Positions 51,279-59,820 of a stretch of DNA of 64,000 nt are shown piece by piece. Under the pieces are notes generated by a model. The model had not been told where the DNA came from and ran no database searches. It saw only the letters and a list, made by a program, of their open reading frames with translations. The first letter of the stretch is position 1. Each line of letters begins with the position of its first letter. Source of the DNA: Rhizobium sp. AC27/96. Its GTDB lineage: Bacteria; Pseudomonadota; Alphaproteobacteria; Rhizobiales; Rhizobiaceae. The stretch is from contig NZ_LXKN01000018.1 of NCBI RefSeq assembly GCF_001692325.1, positions 496,001 to 560,000 on the forward strand, given 5' to 3'. The translations under genes and the position numbers were made by a program.

Positions 51279-52667
51279 ATGACCCGCGAAATCAGGCTCA
51301 ATGCCTTCGACATGAACTGCGTCGGACACCAGTCGCCCGGCCTGTGGCGCCACCCGCGCGACAAGTCCTGGACCTACAAGGACATGGACTACTGGGTCCA
51401 TCTGGCAAGGACGCTGGAGCGCGGCAAGTTCGACGGGCTGTTCATCGCCGACGTGCTCGGCGTCTACGATGTGCAGAACGGCAGTGTCGACGCGGCGTTG
51501 CGCCATTCCGCGCAGGTGCCGGTCAATGATCCGCTGCAACTTATCCCGACCATGGCCTATGAGACCGAGCATCTTGGCTTCGGCCTGACCGCCTCGCTCT
51601 CCTTCGAGCATCCCTACACCTTCGCGCGGCGCATCTCGACGCTCGACCATCTGACCAAGGGCCGCGTCGGCTGGAACATCGTCACGTCCTATCTGAACAG
51701 CGGCGCTTTGAATATCGGCCAGTCGGCGCAGACGCAGCATGATGACCGCTACGGCCTGGCGGAGGAATATCTCGAAGTCTGCTACAAGCTCTGGGAAGGC
51801 AGCTGGGAAGACGATGCCGTTATCCGCGATCGGGAAAAGGGCATTTTCACACGGCCGGAAAAGGTGCATCCGATCCGCCATTCCGGCAAGCATTTCACCG
51901 TTCCCGGCATCCATTTGAGCGAACCATCGCCGCAGCGGACACCGGTGCTTTATCAGGCAGGCGCCTCCAGTCGCGGCAAGGACTTCGCCGGCGCGCATGC
52001 GGAATGCATCTTCGTGGCGGCTCCCTCGAAGCCGGTACTGAAGCGCTATGTCGCCAATGTTCGCGAGGCAGCCGAGCGTGTCGGACGCAATCCGCGCGAA
52101 ATTCTCGCCTTCAACCTCCAGACCGTGATCCTCGGCGAGACCGATGCCGAGGCGCAGCGCAAGTTCAACGAATACCGCCAATACGCCTCCTTCGAGGGCG
52201 CACAGACGCTGATATCAGGCTGGACCGGCATTGATTTCGGCCAGTTCTCGCCCGACGAGGTGCTTCGCCACCGCCATACCAACGCCGTGCAGTCCGCCGT
52301 CGAGACCTTCACCACGATCGATCCGAACAAGGAATGGACGGTGCGTGAAATGGCCGACTGGGTCGGCATCGGCGGCTTCGGCCCGGTCTTCGTCGGCTCG
52401 CCGCAAACGGTGGCCGATCTGATGCAGGAATGGATCGAGGACACCGATGTCGACGGCTTCAATCTGGCCTATGCCGTGACGCCCGAAAGCTTCGAGGATG
52501 CAGTCGATCTTCTGGTGCCCGAGCTGCAGAAGCGCGGCGTCTACAAGACAGACTATCGCTCGGGAACGCTGCGGGAAAAGCTCGGCGGCAGCGGACCGAG
52601 GCTTGTCGCGCCGCATCCGGCAACCGGCTATCGCAATCTTCGCGACGTCGTAGCGCAAGCATCTTAA
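51279..52667 (+). CDS. NtaA/SnaA/DszA-family flavin-dependent monooxygenase
   Basis: A 462-residue luciferase-fold monooxygenase of the two-component type (nitrilotriacetate or dibenzothiophene-sulfone monooxygenase relatives). Landmarks: AFDMNCVGHQSPGLWRHPRDKSWTYKDMDYWVHLARTLERGKFDGLFIADVLGVYD at the start, LGFGLTASLSFEHPYTFARRISTLDHLTKGRVGWNIVTSY near residues 95-130, and PVLYQAGASSRGKDFAGAHAECIF near 230-250. It uses FMNH2 made by a separate reductase, which is not in this window. Lying 34 bases after the permeases, it is probably co-transcribed and oxidises the imported compound, cleaving a C-S or C-N bond. Confidence 0.9.
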   Translation: MTREIRLNAFDMNCVGHQSPGLWRHPRDKSWTYKDMDYWVHLARTLERGKFDGLFIADVLGVYDVQNGSVDAALRHSAQVPVNDPLQLIPTMAYETEHLGFGLTASLSFEHPYTFARRISTLDHLTKGRVGWNIVTSYLNSGALNIGQSAQTQHDDRYGLAEEYLEVCYKLWEGSWEDDAVIRDREKGIFTRPEKVHPIRHSGKHFTVPGIHLSEPSPQRTPVLYQAGASSRGKDFAGAHAECIFVAAPSKPVLKRYVANVREAAERVGRNPREILAFNLQTVILGETDAEAQRKFNEYRQYASFEGAQTLISGWTGIDFGQFSPDEVLRHRHTNAVQSAVETFTTIDPNKEWTVREMADWVGIGGFGPVFVGSPQTVADLMQEWIEDTDVDGFNLAYAVTPESFEDAVDLLVPELQKRGVYKTDYRSGTLREKLGGSGPRLVAPHPATGYRNLRDVVAQAS

Positions 52668-52682
52668 ATCCGGCCTGCAATA

Positions 52683-52708
52683 TTCAGAGCCCAGAAAAGG
52701 GCTCTGAA
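52683..52708. terminator. Hairpin at the TetR gene 3' end
   Basis: TTCAGAGCCC (52683-52692) pairs with GGGCTCTGAA (52699-52708) around AGAAAA, and the stem covers the TetR stop codon. It lies 16 bases past the stop of the convergent monooxygenase gene, so it can serve both transcripts. Confidence 0.65.
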
Positions 52709-53361
52709 AGCACATCCTCCAGATCGGCCCTCGCCTGCGGCGACAGATAGGGACGCAAGAGGCTCGCAACCTGGCTCAGCCCCCAGTGGACATGCTGTGG
52801 GCCGAGATCGTGAACGCCTTCCTGCAGGCCGAGATAGACGGCCCAATAGGTCGAGACGATCCACATATTGGTCAATAGCGGTTTGCGGTCATCAGCGGCG
52901 ACGCTGATCAAGCCGGAACTTTCCATGCGCTGAAAGATGATATCGACCGAAAGACGCATGCCGGCACTGACAGCCAGGATCGGCTCTCGTAATGCCGGCG
53001 CCGTCGCCAACAGGCCCGGAATATCGCGAAACAGGAATCGATAGGTCCAGACCAGCGAGAACCATTTGCGCAGAAAGCCGGCATAGGCTTTCGAGTCTGC
53101 CCCCTGCACCGCATCCGCCTCGGTGACAACAGTCAGCGCATCGGCCTCGAAACGGCCAAAGAGGGCCAGCACCAGCGACTCCTTGGTGCGGAAATGATAA
53201 TAGAGATTGCCCTGATTGATATGGACTGCCTTGGCGATCTCGGCCGTCGTTACCGATTCCGGGCCTTTCTGATTGAAGAGCGACAGCGTCGAAACAAGGA
53301 TCCGCTCGCGGGTATCGGGCTTTGTTACCGAGCCCATTCTCTTGCCTTTGTTGTCCGACAC
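52684..53361 (-). CDS. TetR-family transcriptional regulator
   Basis: A 225-residue repressor. Residues about 17-65 form the TetR helix-turn-helix (TRERILVSTLSLFNQKGPESVTTAEIAKAVHINQGNLYYHFRTKESLV). The rest is a helical ligand domain with aromatic residues (WFSLVWTYRFLFRDIPGLL). GTG 53361 follows GAGG at 7 bases; an ATG 24 bases on is an alternative. It is divergent from a P450 gene, and two matching palindromes lie between them, so it most likely represses the P450 gene and itself. Confidence 0.9.
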   Translation of the reverse strand: MSDNKGKRMGSVTKPDTRERILVSTLSLFNQKGPESVTTAEIAKAVHINQGNLYYHFRTKESLVLALFGRFEADALTVVTEADAVQGADSKAYAGFLRKWFSLVWTYRFLFRDIPGLLATAPALREPILAVSAGMRLSVDIIFQRMESSGLISVAADDRKPLLTNMWIVSTYWAVYLGLQEGVHDLGPQHVHWGLSQVASLLRPYLSPQARADLEDVLSEPFSGL

Positions 53362-53381
53362 GATTTTTCCTCTTGAATGCC

Positions 53382-53420
53382 TAAGGTAATCACCTTACCT
53401 CTTTTAAGGTAAATGCCTTA
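53382..53420. promoter_or_regulatory. Two matching TetR operators
   Basis: TAAGGTAATCACCTTA (53382-53397) and TAAGGTAAATGCCTTA (53405-53420) share the form TAAGGTAA-N3-CCTTA and are 23 bases apart centre to centre. Each is an inverted repeat of TAAGG around a 6-base spacer. They lie between the divergent TetR and P450 genes. Confidence 0.8.
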
Positions 53421-53467
53421 ACGTCGATCTACAGGCATTCGCGACGCTGAACAAGGAGGCCTAAAGG

Positions 53468-54835
53468 ATGAATGCAGGCGTAAACACGGCCGATCTATCG
53501 CCGGGCACATTTCCGCTGACCCCACGCTCGATGCCGCATGTGCTTCTTTCGCTGATCCGTAATCCCCTGGATGCGCTGCCGCCCGAGATTTTCAGGGAGC
53601 CTATCGTCTTCACACAAATGGGCGGGAAATTGCGGGTCTATCTCGCCGATCCCGAGCTGATCTATCAGGCGCTCGTCCGCAATTCCGATGCGCTCGGCAA
53701 GGGTGAGGATGTTCGCCGCCTGCTCGGCCCGGCGCTTGGCGACGGGATACTCACCTCGGACGGCGCACATTGGAAATGGCAGCGCCAATCCGTGGCCGGT
53801 GCCTTTCGCCACGAAAAGCTCCTGGAACTCCAGCCTTCCATGATCGCAGCGGCGGAGCGTCGACGCGACCTTTGGCTCACCCAGAAAGATGGCACCTTCG
53901 ACCTCTGCCAGGAAATGATGCGCACCACCTTCGATATTATCGTGGAGACGATGATGTCGGGCGGCGATGGCATCGATGTCGACCGGGTCGAGCGCAACAT
54001 CACGAACTATCTCAAACCGACCGGCTGGAAGTTTGCTCTGGGCTTGGTTGGCGCGCCGGACTGGATGCCACACCCAGGCAAGGAAAAGGCAAAGGCGGCC
54101 GTCATCTTCCTGCGCGCCACCCTCGCCAAGGTGATCGCCGAAAGACGGCGCAGCGGCATCGAACGTCACGACCTCGTTTCCATGCTTCTTGGTGCTGCGG
54201 ATCCGGAAACGGGCCGCACGATGACCGACGAAGAAATCATCGACAATCTGATGACCTTTATCACCGCCGGACATGAGACGACGGCGCTTGGTCTCGCGTG
54301 GACACTCCATCTTCTGGCCCGTCATCCGGACTATCAGGCAAGGCTCGTCGACGAGATCGCCACGGTGACCGATGGGGGCCCGCTCCTTGCCGAGCATGTC
54401 GGCAAGCTCACCTATGCAAGACAGGTCTTTTCCGAGGCCATGCGGCTTTACCCGCCGGCGCCGATCATCTCTCGTGCGGCCGTGCGCGACTTCACCCTTG
54501 GCGCCTATACGATCCCGGCCGGCACGATCCTCTATGTGCCGATCTATGCCGTGCATCGTCACGCCGCCATCTGGGAGGAGCCGCTGATCTTCGACCCCGA
54601 GCGTTTCGAGCCCGAGACCGCCAGGAGCCGCCACCGCTTCGCTTTCATGCCGTTCGGCGCGGGACCGCGCGTCTGCATCGGCAATGGCTTTGCCATGATG
54701 GAAGCGGTTGCGATCCTCGCCGTCCTGCTGCAAAGATTCCGCGTGACCGGCTCAAGCGAACCCTCACCCAAGCCGATCATGAAGGTGACGCTGCGGCCGA
54801 TGCACCCTCTGCCGATCCATCTCGTCGAACGATAG
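53468..54835 (+). CDS. Cytochrome P450
   Basis: A 455-residue soluble P450. AGHETT (267-272) is the I-helix oxygen-activation motif, ExxR is at 323-326 (EAMR), and FGAGPRVCIG (396-405) holds the haem ligand Cys403. The wording and length resemble the CYP102-like or long-chain-type bacterial group, with no fused reductase. No ferredoxin or reductase gene is next to it, so it must use partners encoded elsewhere. TetR control suggests induction by its substrate or a related compound. ATG 53468 has an AAGG ribosome site at only two bases, with GGAGG a little farther up. Confidence 0.92.
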   Translation: MNAGVNTADLSPGTFPLTPRSMPHVLLSLIRNPLDALPPEIFREPIVFTQMGGKLRVYLADPELIYQALVRNSDALGKGEDVRRLLGPALGDGILTSDGAHWKWQRQSVAGAFRHEKLLELQPSMIAAAERRRDLWLTQKDGTFDLCQEMMRTTFDIIVETMMSGGDGIDVDRVERNITNYLKPTGWKFALGLVGAPDWMPHPGKEKAKAAVIFLRATLAKVIAERRRSGIERHDLVSMLLGAADPETGRTMTDEEIIDNLMTFITAGHETTALGLAWTLHLLARHPDYQARLVDEIATVTDGGPLLAEHVGKLTYARQVFSEAMRLYPPAPIISRAAVRDFTLGAYTIPAGTILYVPIYAVHRHAAIWEEPLIFDPERFEPETARSRHRFAFMPFGAGPRVCIGNGFAMMEAVAILAVLLQRFRVTGSSEPSPKPIMKVTLRPMHPLPIHLVER

Positions 54836-54902
54836 GCGGCGAAACACCCTATTTCGGACACAAGGCAAGTTGAGGTTCGCTCCACATGTCATGGAGATGA
54901 GC

Positions 54903-55898
54903 ATGCGCCTGTTGCTATCCGCCGTCTTTTCGCTGCTTGCCGTCACCGCCACCCTTGCTGCGCCTTCCGATCAGGCGGCCATAAAGCTGGGCCGGGGCGT
55001 CAATGTTCTCGGCTACGATCCGCTGTGGACCGATGCCGGGAAGGCTCGTTTCAAACCTACCTACTACAAGATGCTGCATGACAGCGGCTTTCAGAACATC
55101 CGGGTCAATCTGCAGGCCTTCTCGCATATGGATGCATCCGGCCGCCTCGACGCGCAATGGCTCGCCACGCTTGATCACGTGGTGAAACAGGCGACCGGAG
55201 CGGGCCTGAAAGTCATCCTCGACGAGCACGACTATCGCGGTTGCGCAGAGGATGCCAAGAATTGCAGATCGAAGCTGATGGCCTTCTGGAACCAGATCGC
55301 ACCGCGCTACAAGGACGAGCCGGATACAGTTCTCTTCGAGATCCTGAACGAGCCGAACAAGGCAATAACCCCGGATATCTGGAACGGGCTGCTGCGCGAA
55401 GCGCTGGCCGTCATCCGCAAGACCAACCCAAATCGCAGCGTGGTGATCGGGCCGGCAAATTCCAACAACTTCCATTCACTCGACAAGCTGTCGCTTCCGG
55501 AAGACGACCGCAACATCATCGTCACGGTCCATTACTACGACCCGTTCGCCTTCACGCATCAGGGGGCCACCTGGACCAATCCGAGCCGTGAAAAGCTGAT
55601 CGGCGTGACATGGGGCACCCCTGCCGAGCACGCGCAGATCACCCGAGATTTTTCAACAATCGCCGCGTGGTCCCACAGCCATAACAGGCCGATGCTGCTC
55701 GGAGAATTCGGAGCCTACGACAAGGGTGATATCGCATCGCGAACGGCTTGGACCGCCAGCGTGGCGCAGGCAGCCGAGAGCAACCATTTTGCCTGGAGCT
55801 ATTGGCAATTCGAAGGCAGCTTCGGCGCTTACGATGTCGCGAAAAACAAATGGGTCGAGCCGATCTACCAGGCGCTGATGTCAAGGCAGCAGAACTGA
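54903..55898 (+). CDS. Exported GH5-family glycoside hydrolase (endoglucanase-like)
   Basis: A 331-residue enzyme with a signal peptide (MRLLLSAVFSLLAVTATLAA). The acid/base Glu150 is in FEILNEPN and the nucleophile Glu268 in LLGEFG, the GH5 pair. ...NVLGYDP and HYYDPFAFTHQG complete the active-site wall. It cleaves a beta-glucan or related polysaccharide in the periplasm or outside the cell. There is no carbohydrate-binding module. Three ATGs lie close together; 54903 has GGAG at 6 bases. A strong terminator follows. Confidence 0.88.
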   Translation: MRLLLSAVFSLLAVTATLAAPSDQAAIKLGRGVNVLGYDPLWTDAGKARFKPTYYKMLHDSGFQNIRVNLQAFSHMDASGRLDAQWLATLDHVVKQATGAGLKVILDEHDYRGCAEDAKNCRSKLMAFWNQIAPRYKDEPDTVLFEILNEPNKAITPDIWNGLLREALAVIRKTNPNRSVVIGPANSNNFHSLDKLSLPEDDRNIIVTVHYYDPFAFTHQGATWTNPSREKLIGVTWGTPAEHAQITRDFSTIAAWSHSHNRPMLLGEFGAYDKGDIASRTAWTASVAQAAESNHFAWSYWQFEGSFGAYDVAKNKWVEPIYQALMSRQQN

Positions 55899-55901
55899 AT
55901 T

Positions 55902-55941
55902 GGGGCGCAAGGCGCTGCCTTCGCATCGCGCCTTGCGCCCC
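55902..55941. terminator. Strong bidirectional terminator (14-bp perfect stem)
   Basis: GGGGCGCAAGGCGC (55902-55915) pairs perfectly with GCGCCTTGCGCCCC (55928-55941) between the convergent GH5 and dipeptidase genes. Confidence 0.75.
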
Positions 55942-55959
55942 AAGAGTTAGAGTCCGATC

Positions 55960-56997
55960 TCAGCCGCCCCAGCTGCGTTCGAGGACACGGATCCAGTTTT
56001 CATGGGCGATGTTTCTGATGGCCTGATCGTCAAAACCATGGGCGCGCAGGGCGTCGATCAGCTTCGGCAGGCCGGCAGCGTCGCCAAGCGCCTGCGGGAT
56101 GGTCGTGCCGTCGAAATCGGAGCCGAGCGCCACATGCTCGATGCCAACCCGCTCGGCAATGTAGGCGATATGGCGAACGAGGAGTTCAATGGGCGTATCG
56201 GCATTTCTGGTGCCGTCGTCACGCAGGAACAGAACACCGAAATTGATGCCGACCAGACCGCCCGTGTCGCGGATGGCATCGAGCTGCTTGTCCGTCAGGT
56301 TGCGGCTGTGGGGCGAAATCGCGTGTGCGTTGGAATGCGAGGCAACCAGCGGCGCATTCGACAATTTCGCAATATCCCAGAAGCCCTGCTCGTTCATGTG
56401 CGAGAGGTCGATCATGATCCGCAACTCGTTGCAGGCGCGGACCAGATCCTTGCCCGCATCGCTAAGGCCGGGCCCGATATCCGGTGTCGAACGGAAACGG
56501 AAAGGCACGCCATAGGCAAAGACGTTCGGCCGGCTCCATACCGGACCGAGCGTGCGCAGGCCGGCTTGATGCAGGACATAGAGCGCATCGAGATCCGCCG
56601 CGATCGCCTCTGCCCCTTCGATATGGAACACCGCGGCAAATCGGCGGTCCGCAATGGAGCCTCGAATATCAGCAGCCGAACGGCAAACCTTCACGGCGCC
56701 ATTGGACTGAGCTTCGATTGCCAGAAGAAGGCGAAACATCGCCAGGGTCTCGTTCAGCGCGTCCGGCTGCGAAGGCGTTGGAAAATCGTCGTTCTCGGTG
56801 CGGGGCTGATCCGGAGACGGGATGAACACCGCGCAGAGCCCGCCCGCAAGGCCGCCCTGCCGCGCACGCGGCAGATCGATATGTCCCGCGCTCTCGCCCT
56901 GCAAAAAGGCGTTCACGGAATTCGAGCTGCCGCGGCGCAGCCGCAGCAACACATCATTATGGCCATCGAAGACGGGGATTATCGAAGATTCGGTCAT
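55960..56997 (-). CDS. M19-family (renal-type) dipeptidase
   Basis: A 345-residue zinc dipeptidase: His13 and Asp15 in FDGHNDVLL, the bridging Glu in FHIEGAEA near residue 127, and His in VASHSNAHA near 215, with SDFDG near 290. These are the ligands of family M19, which splits dipeptides, often with a D-residue at the C-terminal position. No signal peptide is visible, so it acts in the cytoplasm. It is divergent from a peptide importer with an 18-base tandem repeat between them. Start ATG 56997 is preferred over the ATG at 57009 because of its ribosome site. Confidence 0.9.
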   Translation of the reverse strand: MTESSIIPVFDGHNDVLLRLRRGSSNSVNAFLQGESAGHIDLPRARQGGLAGGLCAVFIPSPDQPRTENDDFPTPSQPDALNETLAMFRLLLAIEAQSNGAVKVCRSAADIRGSIADRRFAAVFHIEGAEAIAADLDALYVLHQAGLRTLGPVWSRPNVFAYGVPFRFRSTPDIGPGLSDAGKDLVRACNELRIMIDLSHMNEQGFWDIAKLSNAPLVASHSNAHAISPHSRNLTDKQLDAIRDTGGLVGINFGVLFLRDDGTRNADTPIELLVRHIAYIAERVGIEHVALGSDFDGTTIPQALGDAAGLPKLIDALRAHGFDDQAIRNIAHENWIRVLERSWGG

Positions 56998-57022
56998 GTG
57001 CCATTCCAAAAACTGTTATCGA

Positions 57023-57058
57023 TACCTGCCTAGGCAAGCTTACCTGCCTCGGCAAATG
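57023..57058. promoter_or_regulatory. Two tandem 18-base repeats (operator candidate)
   Basis: Each unit starts TACCTGCCT. The first contains the perfect palindrome TGCCTAGGCA (57027-57036) and the second TGCCTCGGCA (57045-57054), 18 bases apart. They lie just upstream of the dipeptidase start and 154 bases from the importer start, so a regulator bound here could control both. Confidence 0.6.
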
Positions 57059-57211
57059 CAAACCGCGCATAGGGTCTGCGAAAAACGGAATTAGTCGCTC
57101 GCAAGACGCGCTGTTAGAGAAGCTAGCGAAAATACGATAGCGACAGAACCGTACCAAGTCCCGCCATGCTTGGCATAGAGCTGTTGTCAAAAGAGTGAAA
57201 GGGGATTTCGC

Positions 57212-58810
57212 GTGGTTTCCAGACGTCAGTTTCTCATCGGCAGCGGCACGCTGCCGTTCCTGTCCTATCTCGATCTTGCTCAGACGGCGTTCGCCGCGAC
57301 GCCGAAAGACGTGCTTGTCGTTGCCCAGCAGCTCGACAACATGACAAGCCTCGATCCGCATGAAAGCTTCGAAGCCGTCGGCGGCGAAGTGATCAGCAAC
57401 ATGTATCAGAAGCTGGTCCATCCCAACACCGATGATCCCTCCAAGGTCGATCCGGTGCTGGCTGCATCCTGGCAGGCAGATGCGGACAGCAAGGTTTTCA
57501 CTTTCAAGCTGGCCAAGGCAAGCTTCGCCAGCGGCGCGCCGGTGACGGCAGAAGATGTTGCCTTCTCGCTGCAGCGTGCGATCAAGATGAACAAGGGCGC
57601 AGCCTTCATCATCAATCAGTTCGGCTTCACCGCAGAAAATGTCGAAAGCCTGATCGTCGCCACCGACTCCGAAACGCTGACCCTGACGACCGAAAAGCCC
57701 ACCGCGATCGCCTTCCTGCTCTATTGCCTCTCCGCCAACATCGCCGCGGTCGTCGAGAAGAAGACGGTGCTCGCCAATGAAGCAAATGGCGACATGGGCA
57801 ATGCCTGGCTGCAGAAGAATAGCGCCGGCTCGGGCAGCTTCCAGCTTCAGGCATGGAAGGCGAGCGAGTCCGTGTCGCTGACCCTCAACCCACACGGCCC
57901 CTACAAGGGCAATCTGAAGCGCGTCATCCTGCGCCACGTCACCGATCCCGCCTCGCAGCTTTTAATGCTGAAGAAGGGTGATGCCGATATCGCCCGCGAT
58001 CTGACCTCCGAGCAGCTCCGCACCATCCAGAACGATGTCGATTTCACCCTGGTCACCAAAAGCATCGCCTCGCTGGTGCTTATCTCCCTCAACCAGGGTG
58101 TGCCGAACCTGGCAAAGCCGCAGGTCTGGCAGGCCGTCAAATGGGCGCTCGACTACAAGGGCATGCAGGAAAACATCGTGCCCTTGACCCACAAGGTGCA
58201 CCAGAGCTTCGAGCCGGAAGGCTTCCCGGCAGCGATCAGCGACACGCCGTTCCAGAAGGATGTGGCCAAGGCGAAGGCATTGATGGCCGAAGCCGGGCTT
58301 GCCGATGGCTTCGACGTGACGATGGATCACTATGCCGCCCAGCCCTATCCGGATCTTGCCCAGGCCATCCAGGCAAACCTTGCCGAGATCGGCATTCGCG
58401 TGAAGCTGCAGTCGGCCGAAAATCGGCAGGTGCTGACGAAGATGCGCGGCCGCCAGCACGAGATGGCGCTTTCGGCCTGGGGCACGGACTATTTCGATCC
58501 GAACTCCAACGGCGAAGTCTTCACCATCAACAAGGACAATTCCGACGACGCCAAGAGCAAGCCTTTCCTGTGGCGCTCGCGCTACAAGAACGACGACTTC
58601 GCCGCCAAGGCGGAGGCCGCCCGCGACGAGAAGGATCCGGCCAAGCGCATCGCCCTCTATGAGGAACTGCAGCGCGAGCATATGCAGAATAGCCCCTTCG
58701 CCTTCATGTTCCAGACGGTGAAGACGGCGGCATGCCGCAAGGCCGTATCCGGCTTCCAGCTCGGCGCCCTTTCGGAAGCCAATTCCTATCAGGAGACCAG
58801 CAAGGCTTGA
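57212..58810 (+). CDS. Peptide ABC transporter substrate-binding protein (DppA/SBP family 5)
   Basis: A 532-residue periplasmic protein with a twin-arginine-like start (MVSRRQFLIGSGTLPFLSYL). The family 5 landmarks are present: LDPHESFEAVGGEVISNMYQKLVHPNTDDPSKVDPVLAASWQADADSKVFTFKL near residues 48-100, then ASQLLMLKKGDADIARDL. It binds short peptides or similar compounds for the two permeases that follow. GTG 57212 follows GAAAGGGGA. Confidence 0.88.
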   Translation: MVSRRQFLIGSGTLPFLSYLDLAQTAFAATPKDVLVVAQQLDNMTSLDPHESFEAVGGEVISNMYQKLVHPNTDDPSKVDPVLAASWQADADSKVFTFKLAKASFASGAPVTAEDVAFSLQRAIKMNKGAAFIINQFGFTAENVESLIVATDSETLTLTTEKPTAIAFLLYCLSANIAAVVEKKTVLANEANGDMGNAWLQKNSAGSGSFQLQAWKASESVSLTLNPHGPYKGNLKRVILRHVTDPASQLLMLKKGDADIARDLTSEQLRTIQNDVDFTLVTKSIASLVLISLNQGVPNLAKPQVWQAVKWALDYKGMQENIVPLTHKVHQSFEPEGFPAAISDTPFQKDVAKAKALMAEAGLADGFDVTMDHYAAQPYPDLAQAIQANLAEIGIRVKLQSAENRQVLTKMRGRQHEMALSAWGTDYFDPNSNGEVFTINKDNSDDAKSKPFLWRSRYKNDDFAAKAEAARDEKDPAKRIALYEELQREHMQNSPFAFMFQTVKTAACRKAVSGFQLGALSEANSYQETSKA

Positions 58811-59820
58811 CCCGGCGGCTCAAATCCTTCTCCGCCATCCTGAGCAGCATCGTATTGACGCTGCTCGGGTTGACGGTCGTCACCTTCCTCATCGGCCGCG
58901 TCATGCCGGTCGATCCGGTCATTGCTGCCGTCGGAGACAATGCGCCGGAGGCGGTGGTCATCCGCGTGCGGGCCGAAATGGGCCTCGACCAGCCCCTTCC
59001 GGTGCAATTCCTGCATTATCTGAACCAGCTTCTGCATGGCGATCTCGGCGTGTCGGTGTTGACGAAGAACCCGGTGTCGCAGGATATCGCCCGCTTCTTT
59101 CCGGCGACTTTCGAACTGGCAACCGCGGCACTCATTCTTGCCGCCATCATCGGCATTCCGCTCGGCGTCTGGGCGGCGGTGCGGCAGGGAACCATCACGG
59201 ATCAGGCGATCCGCGTCGTCTGCCTCGCCGGCCATTCCATTCCGGTTTTCATGCTGTCCCTCATCTCGCTACTGATCTTCTATTCGGCGCTCGGTATTGC
59301 GCCGGGGCCTGGGCGGCAGGACATTATCTATGACGGAATGATCACGCCGGTCACTGGACTACTGTCCGTCGACACGCTGCTTGCCGGTGATCTCGATGCC
59401 TTTTGGGATGCGCTTGCCCACATGGCGCAGCCGGTCTGCATCCTTGCTTATTTCAGCATGGCCTATATCGCCCGCATGACGCGCGCCTTCATGATCGACG
59501 CCCTCAAGGGCGAATTCGTGATTACCGCGCGCGCCAAGGGCCTGTCGCTCAGCAGGGTAATCTGGGGCCATGCCTTCCCGACTGTCGCCGTGCAGCTGGT
59601 GACGGTACTGTCACTCACCTATGCAGGCCTGCTGGAAGGCGCCGTCGTCACCGAAACAGTGTTTTCCTGGCCCGGCATCGGCCAGTATCTGACCGCCTCG
59701 CTGATGAACGGCGACATGAACCCGGTCATCGGCACCACACTCCTGATCGGCATCATCTATGTGGGGCTCAACCTCGTCGCCGATCTCCTTTATCGTCTGC
59801 TGGACCCGAGGGTGCGATGA
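58807..59820 (+). CDS. Peptide ABC transporter permease 1 (DppB-like)
   Basis: A 337-residue membrane protein: LGLTVVTFLIGRVMPVDPVIAAVGDNAPEAVVIRVRAEMGLDQPLPVQFLHYLNQLLHGDLGVSV at the N-terminus is DppB wording, and the EAA loop is near 230-250 (DALKGEFVITARAKGLSLSRVIWGHAF). The frame is open 75 bases upstream, inside the previous gene; TTG 58807 overlaps its stop and follows CAGGAG, so it is taken as the start. Confidence 0.88.
   Translation: MTRRLKSFSAILSSIVLTLLGLTVVTFLIGRVMPVDPVIAAVGDNAPEAVVIRVRAEMGLDQPLPVQFLHYLNQLLHGDLGVSVLTKNPVSQDIARFFPATFELATAALILAAIIGIPLGVWAAVRQGTITDQAIRVVCLAGHSIPVFMLSLISLLIFYSALGIAPGPGRQDIIYDGMITPVTGLLSVDTLLAGDLDAFWDALAHMAQPVCILAYFSMAYIARMTRAFMIDALKGEFVITARAKGLSLSRVIWGHAFPTVAVQLVTVLSLTYAGLLEGAVVTETVFSWPGIGQYLTASLMNGDMNPVIGTTLLIGIIYVGLNLVADLLYRLLDPRVR

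Noticed and set aside
53495..54733. A 412-codon leftward frame antisense to the P450 gene
   Set aside because: The P450 has haem, ExxR and oxygen-binding motifs; the antisense frame has none.
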